The notes: generated by a model from the sequence alone, not told the origin. Counted from the stretch's first letter, positions 1 through 10,968 are shown. The stretch is 64,000 bases of DNA from Streptomyces sp. NBC_01237 (GCF_035917275.1 NZ_CP108508.1:6758001-6822000); one strand, 5' to 3'. Translations and numbers: made by a program.

Positions 1-1953
<1,953 letters not shown>

Positions 1954-2145
1954 GTCCCCATCGTGCACCCCGCCACTGACAACAGCCGGTGACGGCGTGC
2001 GTCGGGGCCGGTCGGCCGGGCGTGCGGGAGGCGGTCCGCACGTGTGTGCGGAAGGGGTGCGGTGGGGGCGCGGCGGGGGCGCGACGGGGGCGCGGTGATC
2101 TTTCCTGGCCTGCGGAAAGCGGCCAGGACCTGCGAGAATTCGCTT

Positions 2146-3009
2146 ATGGCGGGAGTGGACGGGACGAAGGAGTGGGCGAGGTACTGGCAGCACGCGGAGC
2201 TGCCCGACCTCGATCTTCTGCGCGCCCGGTACGTCCGCCACACGTTCCCCCGGCACAGCCACGAGGGCTACGTCTTCGGCACGATCACCCGCGGCGTCGA
2301 GGACGTCGGACTGCCCGGCGGCACGGTGCACGCGGGCCCCGGCATGGTGGTCATGATCAATCCGGAGGTGCCGCACACCGCCCGCGCCGGAGTCCCCGAG
2401 GGCTGGGTGTACGCCACGCTCTATCCGTCGGCCCAGGTGATCAACGACATCGCCGCCGACGTGACGAGCCTGCGCGGGACCGTCGGGTTCGCCGAGACCA
2501 GCGCGGCCGACCCCGGGGCGGCCCGGCTGATCACCGAGATACACCGTGCCGCGGAGGAGGGCAACGCGCTGGCCGCCGACAGCCTGCTGCGGGTCATGGT
2601 GGCCCGGTTGCTGAACCGGCACGGCAGCCCGTTGCCCACCCTCGCCCCGCACGCCGCGGGCGCCGGCGACGCCGCCCGTGCCCGTGCCGTGCTGGAGGAA
2701 CGGATGACCGGGCCGCCCACCCTGGAGACGCTCGCCGCCGAACTGGGGACCAGCCCGTTCGCGCTGCTGAGGGCCTTCAGGAAGCGCTACGGGATGCCGC
2801 CGCACACCTGGCTCACCGATGCGCGGGTGCGCAGGGCGCGACGCATGCTCGACGCGGGTGTCACCCCCGCCGACGCCGCGGCGGCCGTCGGCTTCACCGA
2901 TCAGCCGCATCTCAACCGTCACTTCACCCGGATCGTGGGGGTGCCACCGGGCGCGTACCAGCGCGAGCGCGCAAGAACGTACAAGACCGGCCCGGACCGC
3001 TCGCCGTAA
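2146..3009 (+). CDS. AraC-family transcriptional regulator
   Basis: DNA-binding regulator of 287 residues with an N-terminal cupin-type sensing domain (HSHEGYVFGTI near residue 35) and a C-terminal AraC helix-turn-helix pair (TLETLAAELGTSPFALLRAF, then AADAAAAVGFTDQPHLNRHF). The ATG at 2146 is preferred over upstream in-frame starts because the AraC-type domain begins just after it; no strong ribosome site is visible. The AzlC-type gene starts 10 bases after the stop, so this looks like the local regulator of the AzlCD exporter and probably shares its transcript. The ligand is unknown, possibly a branched-chain or related amino acid given the neighbours. Confidence 0.85.
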   Translation: MAGVDGTKEWARYWQHAELPDLDLLRARYVRHTFPRHSHEGYVFGTITRGVEDVGLPGGTVHAGPGMVVMINPEVPHTARAGVPEGWVYATLYPSAQVINDIAADVTSLRGTVGFAETSAADPGAARLITEIHRAAEEGNALAADSLLRVMVARLLNRHGSPLPTLAPHAAGAGDAARARAVLEERMTGPPTLETLAAELGTSPFALLRAFRKRYGMPPHTWLTDARVRRARRMLDAGVTPADAAAAVGFTDQPHLNRHFTRIVGVPPGAYQRERARTYKTGPDRSP

Positions 3010-3019
3010 CGTTCCGGAC

Positions 3020-3754
3020 GTGGCAGAACAGACAGCACCCCCTCAGAGCGCGGACGTCGGCGCCGGGCGGGAGAAGCCGGACGCGGCGGTCGTACGGGAC
3101 GCGCTCGGCGTCGGCATCGCCGTCGGGCTCTCCGGCTTCGCGTTCGGCGTCACCTCGGCGGGATCCGGACTCACGCTTCTCCAGACCTGCGCACTCAGCC
3201 TCCTCGTCTTCACCGGAGCCTCGCAGTTCGCCCTGGTGGGCGCGCTCGCGGCGGGCGGCAATCCGTACACCGCGGCGGCCGGAGCGTTCTTTCTCGGCGT
3301 CCGCAACGTCTTCTACGGCCTGCGCCTGTCGCAGCTGCTCTCCCTGCCGCGCGCCCTACGCCCCTTCGCCGCACAGTGGGCCATCGACGAGACGACGGCT
3401 GTCACGCTGCCCCAGCCCACCCGGCGGGCCGCGCGGATCGGCTTCACGGTCACCGGGCTCACCCTGTACGTGCTGTGGAACCTGACCACGCTGGTGGGCG
3501 CGCTGGGTGCCGAGGCGCTCGGCGACACCGACGCCTGGGGGCTGGACGCGGCGAGTCCCGCGGTCTTCCTGGCCCTGCTCGCGCCGATGCTGAAGAGCAC
3601 CACGGAACGCGTCACGGCGGCACTCGCGGTGCTGCTGGCCCTGGGCCTGCTGCCCGTGCTGCCCGCGGGACTGCCGGTCCTCCTGTCGGCGCTCGCCGCA
3701 CCCGTGGTCCTTTTCCTGATGGGGCGCCCGAAGAAGGCCGAGGAGCGCCGATGA
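3020..3754 (+). CDS. azlC: AzlC-family branched-chain amino acid exporter, large subunit
   Basis: Integral membrane protein of 244 residues and the large partner of an AzlC/AzlD two-component amino-acid exporter. Family signatures seen include FAFGVTSAGSGLTLLQTCALS, FTGASQFALVG and FFLGVRNVFYGLRLS in the first half, with several hydrophobic segments. The start is the GTG at 3020, 10 bases after the regulator stop, reading VAEQTAPP. The stop overlaps the azlD start in an ATGA arrangement, so the two are translationally coupled. Export of branched-chain amino acids is the known role of the Bacillus family member; the substrate here is inferred. Confidence 0.88.
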   Translation: MAEQTAPPQSADVGAGREKPDAAVVRDALGVGIAVGLSGFAFGVTSAGSGLTLLQTCALSLLVFTGASQFALVGALAAGGNPYTAAAGAFFLGVRNVFYGLRLSQLLSLPRALRPFAAQWAIDETTAVTLPQPTRRAARIGFTVTGLTLYVLWNLTTLVGALGAEALGDTDAWGLDAASPAVFLALLAPMLKSTTERVTAALAVLLALGLLPVLPAGLPVLLSALAAPVVLFLMGRPKKAEERR

Positions 3755-4056
3755 ACGTCTGGATCGCCATCGGACTGACCGCCGCCGGCTGCTACCTGGC
3801 GAAACTCCTGGGGCTGGTCGTACCGGCCGGAGTGCTGGAACGGCCACTGGTGCAGCGCCTGGCCGCGCTCCTTCCGGTGGCGCTGCTCGCCGCCCTCACC
3901 GCACAGCAGACCTTCGGTGACGGCCGGCAGCTGGTGCTCGACGCCCGGGGCGTGGGCCTCGCCGCGGCAGCGCTCGCGCTGGCTCTGCGGGCCCCCTTCC
4001 TGGTCGTGGTCGGCGCCGCCGTCGTGGTGACGGCGGGCGTACGGGCGCTGGGCTGA
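3751..4056 (+). CDS. azlD: AzlD-family exporter, small subunit
   Basis: Small membrane protein of 101 residues with about four hydrophobic helices (GLTAAGCYLAKLLGLVVP, AALLPVALLAALTAQQ, GLAAAALALALRAPF, VVVGAAVVVTAGV). Length and position match AzlD, the obligate small partner of AzlC. Its ATG overlaps the azlC stop codon (ATGA at 3751-3754). It ends the regulator-azlC-azlD operon and converges on the gene ending at 4072. Confidence 0.85.
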   Translation: MNVWIAIGLTAAGCYLAKLLGLVVPAGVLERPLVQRLAALLPVALLAALTAQQTFGDGRQLVLDARGVGLAAAALALALRAPFLVVVGAAVVVTAGVRALG

Positions 4057-4071
4057 ACGCCACCGGCCCGG

Positions 4072-4986
4072 TCAGCCGAGCCTGCGACCGTACGCCCGCA
4101 GGGTGTGCAGTGCCTTCAGTGTCACCAGGGGGCGGCCTTCCAGCTCCGTGCCCGGTGCCCACCGGCGCCAGTTCACCGGCCAGCCGCCGTCCTCCTGCTG
4201 CTCGGACGCCAGGTGGTCGAGCGAGCGGTCCAGCTCCTCGTCGGTGAACCAGCGCCGCGCCAGCGAGCCGGGTGTACGGGCGTAGTCGTACGGGAAGTGG
4301 TGCTCTCCCGGGGCGTAGCCGGGCGACCCCGGGTACTCCGCCCGCCGCTCCGGGTCCAGTACCGCCAGCCGCTGCTCGCGCACCAGCCGTCCCAGCCGGC
4401 CCGCCGCGGCCTCGGCGCGGGCGCGGTCCGGAGCACCGTCCAGGAAGGCGACCGCGGCCTCGATCTCGTACGGATGTGACTGCTCCAGGTTGTCGACGGC
4501 ATCCCAGCAGAAGTCCGTGGCCCGGAACAGCCAGGCGTGCCACACCTGATTGCGGTGCAGCAGCCCGACGATCGGGCCGGTGGCCAGCAGCTCGGCGGGC
4601 GGGTCGTCGACGATCGGGATGAACGGCGCGGCGGGATAGCCGCGCTGTGTGGGCAGGAGCGCGGGCAGTGCGCCCTCCTTGGTCGACACATCGGTCAGAT
4701 AGCGGCAGATCCGCTCGACCCGTGGTCCGTTGCAGCGGCCGATCGAGTCGAGAACGTTCAGCGCGTGGGCGGTGTGCAGCGGCTGGCTCACAGGGCCGCG
4801 GAGGTCGGGTTCGAGGGCGTGGCCGTAGCCGCCGTCCTCGTTCAGATAGGCGGCGAGTGCCGTCTCGACCGCGTCCGTATTTCCTTCGAGGAAGTCGTGG
4901 GCGAACCGCCGCTGTTCGAGGACGCGGGCGGTGAGCCAGATGAACTGTTCGGCGCGGGCGAGTGGGTTTGCTCCGGTTCCAGCCAT
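4072..4986 (-). CDS. Conserved hypothetical, prenyltransferase/squalene-oxidase-like toroid fold
   Basis: Protein of 304 residues with no signal peptide or membrane segment. Two QDGGW-like repeats, AYLNEDGGYGHALEPD near residue 45 and EQQEDGGWPVNWRRW near residue 265, are typical of alpha/alpha-toroid repeats of terpene cyclases and prenyltransferase beta subunits. It lacks the DXDD acid motif of cyclases, so it may be a non-catalytic toroid protein. The start ATG at 4986 (MAGTGANPLARAEQF) fits the repeat pattern. It is convergent with azlD and divergent from the DUF3046 gene. Function is not known to me. Confidence 0.6.
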   Translation of the reverse strand: MAGTGANPLARAEQFIWLTARVLEQRRFAHDFLEGNTDAVETALAAYLNEDGGYGHALEPDLRGPVSQPLHTAHALNVLDSIGRCNGPRVERICRYLTDVSTKEGALPALLPTQRGYPAAPFIPIVDDPPAELLATGPIVGLLHRNQVWHAWLFRATDFCWDAVDNLEQSHPYEIEAAVAFLDGAPDRARAEAAAGRLGRLVREQRLAVLDPERRAEYPGSPGYAPGEHHFPYDYARTPGSLARRWFTDEELDRSLDHLASEQQEDGGWPVNWRRWAPGTELEGRPLVTLKALHTLRAYGRRLG

Positions 4987-5066
4987 GAACCGACCGTAGA
5001 GCGGAAAGTGCCGTTGGCAGATGCGTAGCGGCCCGGCTGCACTCTCAGGAGCGGGATACTGGTGGC

Positions 5067-5261
5067 ATGCGGTTGACGATTTTCTGGGAACGGATGGCGG
5101 ACCACTTCGGTGAGGGGTACGCGGATTCGTTCGCGCGCGACCATGTGATGGCCGAACTGGGCGGTCGTACGGTGCACCAGGCACTCGCCGCCGGATGGGA
5201 TGCCAAGGACGTCTGGCGAGGAGTCTGCAAGGCCGTGGACATCCCCGCCCACAAGCGCTGA
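5067..5261 (+). CDS. DUF3046 family protein
   Basis: Small soluble protein of 64 residues (MRLTIFWERMADHFGEGY...) matching DUF3046, an actinobacterial family often found upstream of recA. It has a WxRM-x-HFG N-terminal motif and ends VDIPAHKR. No biochemical role is known to me. The last 30 bases, including the stop codon, recur in degenerate form in the tandem repeat that follows (see the repeat entry). Confidence 0.8.
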   Translation: MRLTIFWERMADHFGEGYADSFARDHVMAELGGRTVHQALAAGWDAKDVWRGVCKAVDIPAHKR

Positions 5262-5397
5262 GAGGCCCATGGGCGTCCCTCCACAGTCGTCGGCACGGGC
5301 GCCCGTGGACATCCCCGCTCACCAGCGCCGACGGGCCCGTGGGCACCGCGGAGAGCAGCGCCGACGGGCCCGTGGGCATCCCCGCGACCTGCGCTGA
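5231..5397 (+). repeat. Degenerate 30-34 bp direct repeat echoing the DUF3046 gene end
   Basis: Copies begin at 5232 (end of the coding sequence), 5301, 5335 and 5368, with a partial copy at 5264-5280. Each runs GCCCGTGGRCAYCCCCGC followed by CAGCGCYGA, the last two copies being 33 bases apart. The first copy contains the DUF3046 stop codon. The repeats fill most of the gap before the next gene. Confidence 0.75.
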
Positions 5398-5442
5398 CGG
5401 GGCGGGCGGCCGGCTGTCACCGGCGTAGGCGAGACTTGTTCC

Positions 5443-6783
5443 GTGGCACCGACAGACGAGACCGCCCAGACCCAGCCGTCCACCTCCCCGCCCGTTCCGC
5501 CGGCCGCGCCACCGACGCCGTCCGGCACGGGGCCGGTCCGCATGCCCGGCTGGCTGCCGCGCGCGATGGTGCTGGCACTGGCGCTCTATGCCTGTTTCCG
5601 GCTCGGCAGCTGGGCGTTCGACCAGCTCATCGGGTTGCTGATCAACGTGCTCATCTCGTTCTTCCTCGCGCTCGCCATCGAGCCCGCGGTGAGCCGGATG
5701 TCGGCCCGCGGCATGCGCCGCGGCCTCGCCACGTTCCTCGTCTTCCTCGGCGTGCTGATCGCCGGTGTCGGCTTCATCGTGCTGCTGGGTTCGATGCTCG
5801 CCGGTCAGATCGTCGACATGGTCGACGAATTTCCCAAGTACCTCGACTCGGTGATCAGCTGGGTCAACCAGACCTTCAACACCGACCTCTCGCGGGTCGA
5901 GGTGCAGGACAGCCTGCTGCACTCCGACTGGCTGCAGAAGTACGTCCAGAACAGCGCGACCGGCGTGCTGGATGTTTCCACGACGGTGCTCGGCGGGCTG
6001 TTCCGGCTGCTGACGATCTTCCTGTTCTCCTTCTACTTCGCGGCCGACGGCCCCCGGCTGCGGCGCGCTCTGTGCTCCGTTCTCCCGCCCGCCCGGCAGG
6101 CCGAGGTACTGCGGGCCTGGGAGATCGCGGTCGACAAGACCGGCGGCTATCTCTACTCGCGCGGTCTCATGGCCCTGATCTCCGGCATCGCGCACTACAT
6201 CCTGCTGGTGATCCTCGGAGTTCCCTACGCCCCGGCCCTCGCGGTCTGGGTCGGGCTGGTCTCGCAGTTCATCCCCACCATCGGTACGTATCTGGCGGGC
6301 GCCCTGCCGATGCTGATCGCCTTCACCGTCGACCCCTGGTACGCGGTGTGGGTGCTCGGGTTCGTCGTGGTCTACCAGCAGTTCGAGAACTATGTGCTCC
6401 AGCCCAAGCTCACCTCCAAGACCGTGGACATCCATCCCGCGGTCGCGTTCGGCTCGGTGATCGCGGGTACGGCGCTGATGGGTGCCGTCGGCGCGCTGAT
6501 CGCGATCCCGGCCGTGGCCACGCTCCAGGCGTTCCTCGGCGCCTACGTGAAGCGGTACGACGTGACGGACGACCCGAGAGTCCATGGCCGCCACGGCTGG
6601 CAGCGGGGCGAATCGGTGCGCTCACGGATTCGCCGTGCGGTGTCCGCCCCCGGCAGCGGCGACGGAACCAGCGGACCGGTCCGGCCGGCCGGATCCGACG
6701 GGCAGGACCGGTCCGGGGGGTCCGACGGACCGGAGAGCGCCGACGGCTCGGGTGGTGCCACGGGGACGGGCGACCGTAGCTGA
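5443..6783 (+). CDS. AI-2E/PerM-family transporter
   Basis: Polytopic membrane protein of 446 residues of the AI-2E transporter (PerM/YdiK) superfamily. After a Pro-rich cytoplasmic N-terminus it has paired helices at about 40-90 (LINVLISFFLALAIEPAVSR is a family hallmark), then an extracytoplasmic stretch, then the conserved IPTIGTYLAGALPMLIAF and AVAFGSVIAGTALMGAVGALIAIP region near residues 280-350. The Gly/Ser/Asp-rich tail of about 70 residues is disordered. GTG at 5443 is the start. Substrates vary in this family, and none can be assigned here. Confidence 0.85.
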   Translation: MAPTDETAQTQPSTSPPVPPAAPPTPSGTGPVRMPGWLPRAMVLALALYACFRLGSWAFDQLIGLLINVLISFFLALAIEPAVSRMSARGMRRGLATFLVFLGVLIAGVGFIVLLGSMLAGQIVDMVDEFPKYLDSVISWVNQTFNTDLSRVEVQDSLLHSDWLQKYVQNSATGVLDVSTTVLGGLFRLLTIFLFSFYFAADGPRLRRALCSVLPPARQAEVLRAWEIAVDKTGGYLYSRGLMALISGIAHYILLVILGVPYAPALAVWVGLVSQFIPTIGTYLAGALPMLIAFTVDPWYAVWVLGFVVVYQQFENYVLQPKLTSKTVDIHPAVAFGSVIAGTALMGAVGALIAIPAVATLQAFLGAYVKRYDVTDDPRVHGRHGWQRGESVRSRIRRAVSAPGSGDGTSGPVRPAGSDGQDRSGGSDGPESADGSGGATGTGDRS

Positions 6784-6788
6784 CGCCT

Positions 6789-6810
6789 CGCGGCCCGGAG
6801 CGGGCCCGCG
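6789..6810. terminator. Stem-loop between convergent genes
   Basis: CGCGGCCCG, loop GAG, then CGGGCCCGCG: a GC-rich hairpin with a one-base bulge and no T-tract, lying between the convergent membrane protein and SDR genes. It probably terminates both. Confidence 0.55.
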
Positions 6811-6815
6811 GTGTC

Positions 6816-7808
6816 TCAGCGGTATCCGGTGACGTCGGCGGGCAGCCCCGGGTCCTGGACCTCGGTCATGTACCGCCAGGCGTCGGGCCGGCTGCCGTCG
6901 AGGTCGGTGAAGCCGTAGACCCGCGCCAGCTGCCCGCTGGACAGGGATGTCCCGTTCCAGCGCGCCACCTCGGGGTCCTGCGCGAGGGCGGCCACGGCCC
7001 GGCCGACGAAGGACGGGGTCTCGGAGATGGCGAAATGGGGCGAGTGCGCGATCGCGTCACGCCAGGTGGCTTCGGTGACCCCGTGGGCCTGGAGCATGGC
7101 CTCGGACCTGAGCCAGCCGGGCGTGAGCGACACGGCGGTCGCGCGGTGCGGTGCCAGTTCGTGCGCGAGGGCGAAGGCCATCCGGTTCACCGCGGCCTTC
7201 GCCAGGTCGTAGAAGAACGACACCCGGTAGTTGACGGCGTTGTACTCGTCCGTCCCGTCGGTCACCTCGATGACCAGACCACCCGGCGTCTCGATGAGAA
7301 GCGGGATCGCGAAGTGACTGGTGATGGCATGTGTGTCGACCGCCAGCCGCAGGGTGCGCAGGCCGGTTTCCAGGGAGGATTCCCAGACCGACCTGTTCCA
7401 CTCGATCTCGGCGCCCCAGATGTCGTTCACCAGAATGTGCAGGGCTCCCTGCTCGCTTCCGATACGCCCGACCAGCGCACTGACCTGGTCGGGGACCAGA
7501 TGGTCCACCTGGACGGCGATCCCCCGGCCGCCCGCGGCGTCGACGAGAGCCGCGGTCTCCTCGATCGTCTCGGGCCGGTCCATCTCGGAACGCTCGGACC
7601 CGGTGGTACGACCGGTGACGTACACGGTCGCCCCGGCGGCGCCCAGCTGAACGGCGATTCCCCGGCCCGCGCCGCGGGTAGCCCCCGCGACCAGCGCGAC
7701 CTTTCCGGCGAGCCCGGAACCTGCAGCGCCGGAACGTGGACCGCCGGGATCCGAAAGTCTTGAATGAGATGTCCGCATATGGCAGGAATTTAGCATGAGG
7801 TTCGACAC
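6816..7808 (-). CDS. SDR-family NAD(P)-dependent oxidoreductase
   Basis: Short-chain dehydrogenase of up to 330 residues. The Rossmann nucleotide-binding motif AGATRGAGRGIAV lies near residues 42-54, the active-site Tyr/Lys pair is in YDLAKAAVNRM near residue 212, and the C-terminal part (PGWLRSEAM, then TDLDGSRP) resembles plant DHRS1-like SDRs. The usual catalytic serine position reads VTDGT, so Thr or an offset Ser may take its place. The start is uncertain: GTG at 7808 or ATG at 7778, neither with a good ribosome site; the Rossmann fold is complete with either. Substrate unknown. It is divergent from recA. Confidence 0.8.
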   Translation of the reverse strand: MSNLMLNSCHMRTSHSRLSDPGGPRSGAAGSGLAGKVALVAGATRGAGRGIAVQLGAAGATVYVTGRTTGSERSEMDRPETIEETAALVDAAGGRGIAVQVDHLVPDQVSALVGRIGSEQGALHILVNDIWGAEIEWNRSVWESSLETGLRTLRLAVDTHAITSHFAIPLLIETPGGLVIEVTDGTDEYNAVNYRVSFFYDLAKAAVNRMAFALAHELAPHRATAVSLTPGWLRSEAMLQAHGVTEATWRDAIAHSPHFAISETPSFVGRAVAALAQDPEVARWNGTSLSSGQLARVYGFTDLDGSRPDAWRYMTEVQDPGLPADVTGYR

Positions 7809-7880
7809 TCTTCATTGACTTGTGGAATGTCGACTGCTATAAGGCGCTACCCTCGGTGGCGCGGGCCCGGCGTGGTGCGC

Positions 7881-7910
7881 TTGACACTGAAATCGAACAT
7901 CCATTCTCAT
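7881..7910 (+). promoter_or_regulatory. recA promoter with LexA (SOS) box
   Basis: A TTGACA -35 element at 7881-7886 is followed, about 18 bases on, by a weak -10 (TCTCAT, 7905-7910). The 12-mer GAACATCCATTC at 7895-7906 sits in the spacer and overlaps the -10. It matches the Gram-positive/actinobacterial box GAAC-N4-GTTC with one change in the second half-site. LexA bound here would block RNA polymerase. Confidence 0.7.
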
Positions 7911-8046
7911 GGGATTCCGGCCGGGTTTTCCCGGGCCCGACCGTGGAGTTGTCCACAGGCCGGGAGGACGTCGAGGCCCATTGTCAGTGGCAGGGGTTAG
8001 CGTCTTTGACGTGAAGCGATCGACTCAAGCAAATCGGGTGGAACCC

Positions 8047-9177
8047 ATGGCAGGAAACGACCGCGAGAAGGCGTTGGACGCCGCACTCGCACAGATTGAA
8101 CGGCAATTCGGCAAGGGCGCGGTGATGCGCCTCGGTGAGCGGCCGAACGAGCCGATCGAGGTGATCCCCACCGGGTCGACCGCGCTCGACGTCGCACTCG
8201 GCGTCGGCGGCCTGCCGCGTGGCCGTGTGGTGGAGGTGTACGGGCCGGAGTCCTCCGGCAAGACGACGCTGACGCTGCACGCCGTGGCGAACGCGCAGAA
8301 GCTCGGCGGCACGGTGGCCTTCATCGACGCCGAGCACGCCCTCGACCCCGAGTACGCGAAGAAGCTCGGCGTCGACATCGACAACCTCATCCTGTCCCAG
8401 CCGGACAACGGTGAGCAGGCGCTGGAAATCGTGGACATGCTGATCCGCTCCGGTGCCCTCGACCTGATCGTCATCGACTCCGTCGCGGCCCTGGTGCCCC
8501 GTGCGGAGATCGAGGGCGAGATGGGTGACTCGCACGTGGGTCTGCAGGCCCGTCTGATGAGCCAGGCCCTCCGTAAGATCACCAGCGCGCTCAACCAGTC
8601 CAAGACCACCGCGATCTTCATCAACCAGCTCCGCGAGAAGATCGGTGTGATGTTCGGCTCCCCGGAGACCACGACCGGTGGCCGGGCCCTGAAGTTCTAC
8701 GCCTCGGTGCGCCTCGACATCCGCCGGATCGAGACGCTGAAGGACGGTACCGACGCCGTCGGTAACCGCACCCGTGTCAAGGTCGTGAAGAACAAGGTCG
8801 CGCCGCCCTTCAAGCAGGCCGAGTTCGACATCCTCTACGGCCAGGGAATCAGCCGCGAGGGCGGCCTGATCGACATGGGCGTGGAGCACGGCTTCGTCCG
8901 CAAGGCCGGCGCCTGGTACACGTACGAGGGCGATCAGCTCGGCCAGGGCAAGGAGAACTCCCGCAACTTCCTCAAGGACAACCCCGATCTCGCCAATGAG
9001 ATCGAGAGGAAGATCCTCGACAAGCTGGGTGTCGGCATCCGGCCGGACAAGGACAAGGCCAAGACAGAGGCCGAACCGGCCACGGACGCGGCGGCGACCA
9101 CCGACGGTGCGGCGAAGGCGGCACCCGCGTCGGCCACCAAGGCCAAGCCGACCAAGGCCGCGGCGGCAAAGAGCTAG
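8047..9177 (+). CDS. recA: Recombinase RecA
   Basis: RecA, 376 residues: ATP-dependent strand exchange protein and co-protease that triggers LexA self-cleavage. Walker A GPESSGKT is at residues 66-73, with [22 protein letters not shown] and the [27 protein letters not shown] segments intact. The tail from about residue 335 is Lys/Ala/Thr-rich, as in Streptomyces RecA. ATG at 8047 ([14 protein letters not shown]) fits the family start; an in-frame extension upstream exists but runs through the promoter region. recX follows 3 bases after the stop. Confidence 0.98.
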   Translation: MAGNDREKALDAALAQIERQFGKGAVMRLGERPNEPIEVIPTGSTALDVALGVGGLPRGRVVEVYGPESSGKTTLTLHAVANAQKLGGTVAFIDAEHALDPEYAKKLGVDIDNLILSQPDNGEQALEIVDMLIRSGALDLIVIDSVAALVPRAEIEGEMGDSHVGLQARLMSQALRKITSALNQSKTTAIFINQLREKIGVMFGSPETTTGGRALKFYASVRLDIRRIETLKDGTDAVGNRTRVKVVKNKVAPPFKQAEFDILYGQGISREGGLIDMGVEHGFVRKAGAWYTYEGDQLGQGKENSRNFLKDNPDLANEIERKILDKLGVGIRPDKDKAKTEAEPATDAAATTDGAAKAAPASATKAKPTKAAAAKS

Positions 9178-9180
9178 ACC

Positions 9181-9924
9181 GTGACGCGCCGTACGGAGTG
9201 GCCGGGCAGCGCCGATGAATCCGGCGCGGGACCCGGTCCCGAGTTCACCGGCGGACCCGGCGAAGGGTTCGTGTCCGAGTCGGGGGACGGTCCCGCAGGA
9301 CGTTCCCGTTCCCGGTCCCGCGGGGGAGCGGGAACGGGGTTCGGCGAAGGGGCGGGCCGACGCGGCCGCTCCGGCACCAGAAGCAGCGGCTCCCCTTCCT
9401 CGTCGAGGGCCGAGAAGGGGGAGCCGCGAGACCCGGTCGAGCAGGCGCGCAACATCTGTCTGCGTCTGCTCACCGGGACCCCTCGAACGCGCAAACAGCT
9501 CGCGGACGCCCTGCGCAAGCGTGAGATCCCGGACGAGGCCGCGGAAGAAGTGCTGTCGCGCTTCGAGGACGTCGGGTTGATCGACGATGCGGCGTTCGCG
9601 GGCGCCTGGGTGGAGTCCCGGCACCACGGCAGGGGGCTCGCACGCCGCGCCCTCGTCCGCGAACTGCGCACCAAAGGGGTGGACTCCGCCCTTATCGACG
9701 AGGCGGTCGGCCGACTCGACTCGGAGCAGGAGGAGGAGACCGCCCGCGAGCTCGTGGCACGCAAGCTCCGCTCCACGCGGGGCCTGGACCGCGACAAACG
9801 TCTGCGCCGCCTGGCGGGCATGCTCGCGCGCAAGGGGTACGGGGAGGGCATGGCCCTGCGCGTGGTGCGACAGGCGCTGGAGGAGGAGGGCGAGGACACG
9901 GAAGGCTTGGACGAGCCCTTCTGA
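9181..9924 (+). CDS. recX: Recombination regulator RecX
   Basis: RecX, 247 residues, which modulates RecA filaments. The conserved three-helix repeats start near residue 85 (DPVEQARNICLRLLTGTPRTR, with the LIDDAAFAGAWVESR signature near 140) and run to about residue 230. An N-terminal extension of about 80 residues is Gly/Ser/Arg/Pro-rich and probably disordered. GTG at 9181 follows the recA stop by 3 bases, so the genes are cotranscribed and probably coupled. Longer than the roughly 150-200 residues usual in other bacteria because of this extension. Confidence 0.95.
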   Translation: MTRRTEWPGSADESGAGPGPEFTGGPGEGFVSESGDGPAGRSRSRSRGGAGTGFGEGAGRRGRSGTRSSGSPSSSRAEKGEPRDPVEQARNICLRLLTGTPRTRKQLADALRKREIPDEAAEEVLSRFEDVGLIDDAAFAGAWVESRHHGRGLARRALVRELRTKGVDSALIDEAVGRLDSEQEEETARELVARKLRSTRGLDRDKRLRRLAGMLARKGYGEGMALRVVRQALEEEGEDTEGLDEPF

Positions 9925-10048
9925 ACCGGGCGGTGGTCCGTCCACGGGGGCGGGGAGGGGCACGGTCAGGACGGGGTGGGGCAGGGCTTTCGGGGCGGGG
10001 GAGGGGGCTCCGGCGGCCGGGGGACCGCTTCGTGGGTGGCGGGGCGGA

Positions 10049-10771
10049 TCAGTGCCCGGCGGACGATGCCCGGCGGATGGTGGCGTCGATCAGGGCAAGG
10101 GCATCGGTGGCGGTGCGGCCGGGGTGCCGGTTCCAGGGGCCGATCAGGCCTGGCCAGCCCTGGGAGCGGAGCTCGGTGATCAGCCAGGCCCCGGCCCGGT
10201 TCACGGTGCCGAGGGATCCGTAACCGAGCCGGTGCGCGGTGAGCAGGGCGCCACAGATGCAGCGGGCGCCACGGGCGTTGCGCAGCCGGTACGGGGTGTT
10301 CTGCCAGCCCCACTCGGTCAGGACCTGCCGTGCGTAGCCGAGCTGGGTGGAGGGGCGAAGGTCCGGCTGCCCGACGCGCCGCCAGGCATGGACGCGGTCG
10401 GGCAGGGCCGCACCCAGCCGTCCGGGGAGCGGGCGTTCGTACGGCGGGGCGGCGGGCAGCGTCCGCATCGCGTCGTCGATGAGCTGACCGACGGGTACGG
10501 ACAGCAGGCTTCGCCAGTCGGCCGAGCCCTGCGCCGTGCTCCGGGGCGGGTTCCCCGCCACCACCGGATCCTCTGCCGGTTTCTCCGCTGGTTCCACGGC
10601 CGGTTGTGCCGACGGGGTCGACGCCGGGGGGAACGCGGGCGCCGGGGCGGTGTACTCCCAGCCGGTGACGATCTGCTGCCATGCCTCCGTCTCATGAAGG
10701 CGGGCCGCCTGGAGGTCGAGCTGATCAGGGGTGAGGGCAGGGGCTTCCATCAGTGCGACATCTCCGTACAT
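10049..10771 (-). CDS. Hypothetical protein, DUF6197-like
   Basis: Protein of 240 residues. The C-terminal half, from EWGWQNTPYRLRNARGARC through CGALLTAHRLG to PWNRHPGRTATDALALIDAT, has the pattern I associate with DUF6197 proteins of Streptomyces (a GW start, RCICGAL, then W-N-x-GRTATDA). The N-terminal part is Ala/Pro/Glu-rich linker. The start at 10771 is chosen because AGAGGA precedes that ATG by 5 bases; a longer frame to 10951 exists. It diverges from the ArsR-like gene. Function unknown. Confidence 0.6.
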   Translation of the reverse strand: MYGDVALMEAPALTPDQLDLQAARLHETEAWQQIVTGWEYTAPAPAFPPASTPSAQPAVEPAEKPAEDPVVAGNPPRSTAQGSADWRSLLSVPVGQLIDDAMRTLPAAPPYERPLPGRLGAALPDRVHAWRRVGQPDLRPSTQLGYARQVLTEWGWQNTPYRLRNARGARCICGALLTAHRLGYGSLGTVNRAGAWLITELRSQGWPGLIGPWNRHPGRTATDALALIDATIRRASSAGH

Positions 10772-10931
10772 TTCGGTCCTCTGTATGAGGCGAATGTCGG
10801 TCGCGCACGGCGATTGCTCCACCGGAGTGTGGCGTTCGGGTGTGGTGAAGGGCGGAGGGGGACCGGAAAGTGGGTGAGAAGTGCGTCGAACGGGGGGGCT
10901 AACCCCCGTATCAAGACGCAGGCATGCTCCA

Positions 10932-10951
10932 GTGCACAGATATCTGTGCAC
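10932..10951. promoter_or_regulatory. Perfect 20-bp palindrome, probable operator
   Basis: GTGCACAGATATCTGTGCAC is a perfect inverted repeat ending 17 bases before the start of the ArsR-like gene. Position and symmetry suggest the binding site of that homodimeric winged-helix regulator, giving autoregulation and perhaps control of the divergent gene. Confidence 0.65.
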
Positions 10952-10968
10952 AGAGCAGTGTGTACGTC

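Noticed and set aside
4072..6594. Fusion-like minus-strand frame of 840 codons reading into the toroid-fold protein
   Set aside because: Only the last 304 residues resemble a real protein. The upstream part is antisense of the PerM-like gene and passes through the repeat region.
7984..9963. Minus-strand open frame of 659 codons across recA-recX
   Set aside because: Covers two certain genes in antisense; no domain or ribosome site.
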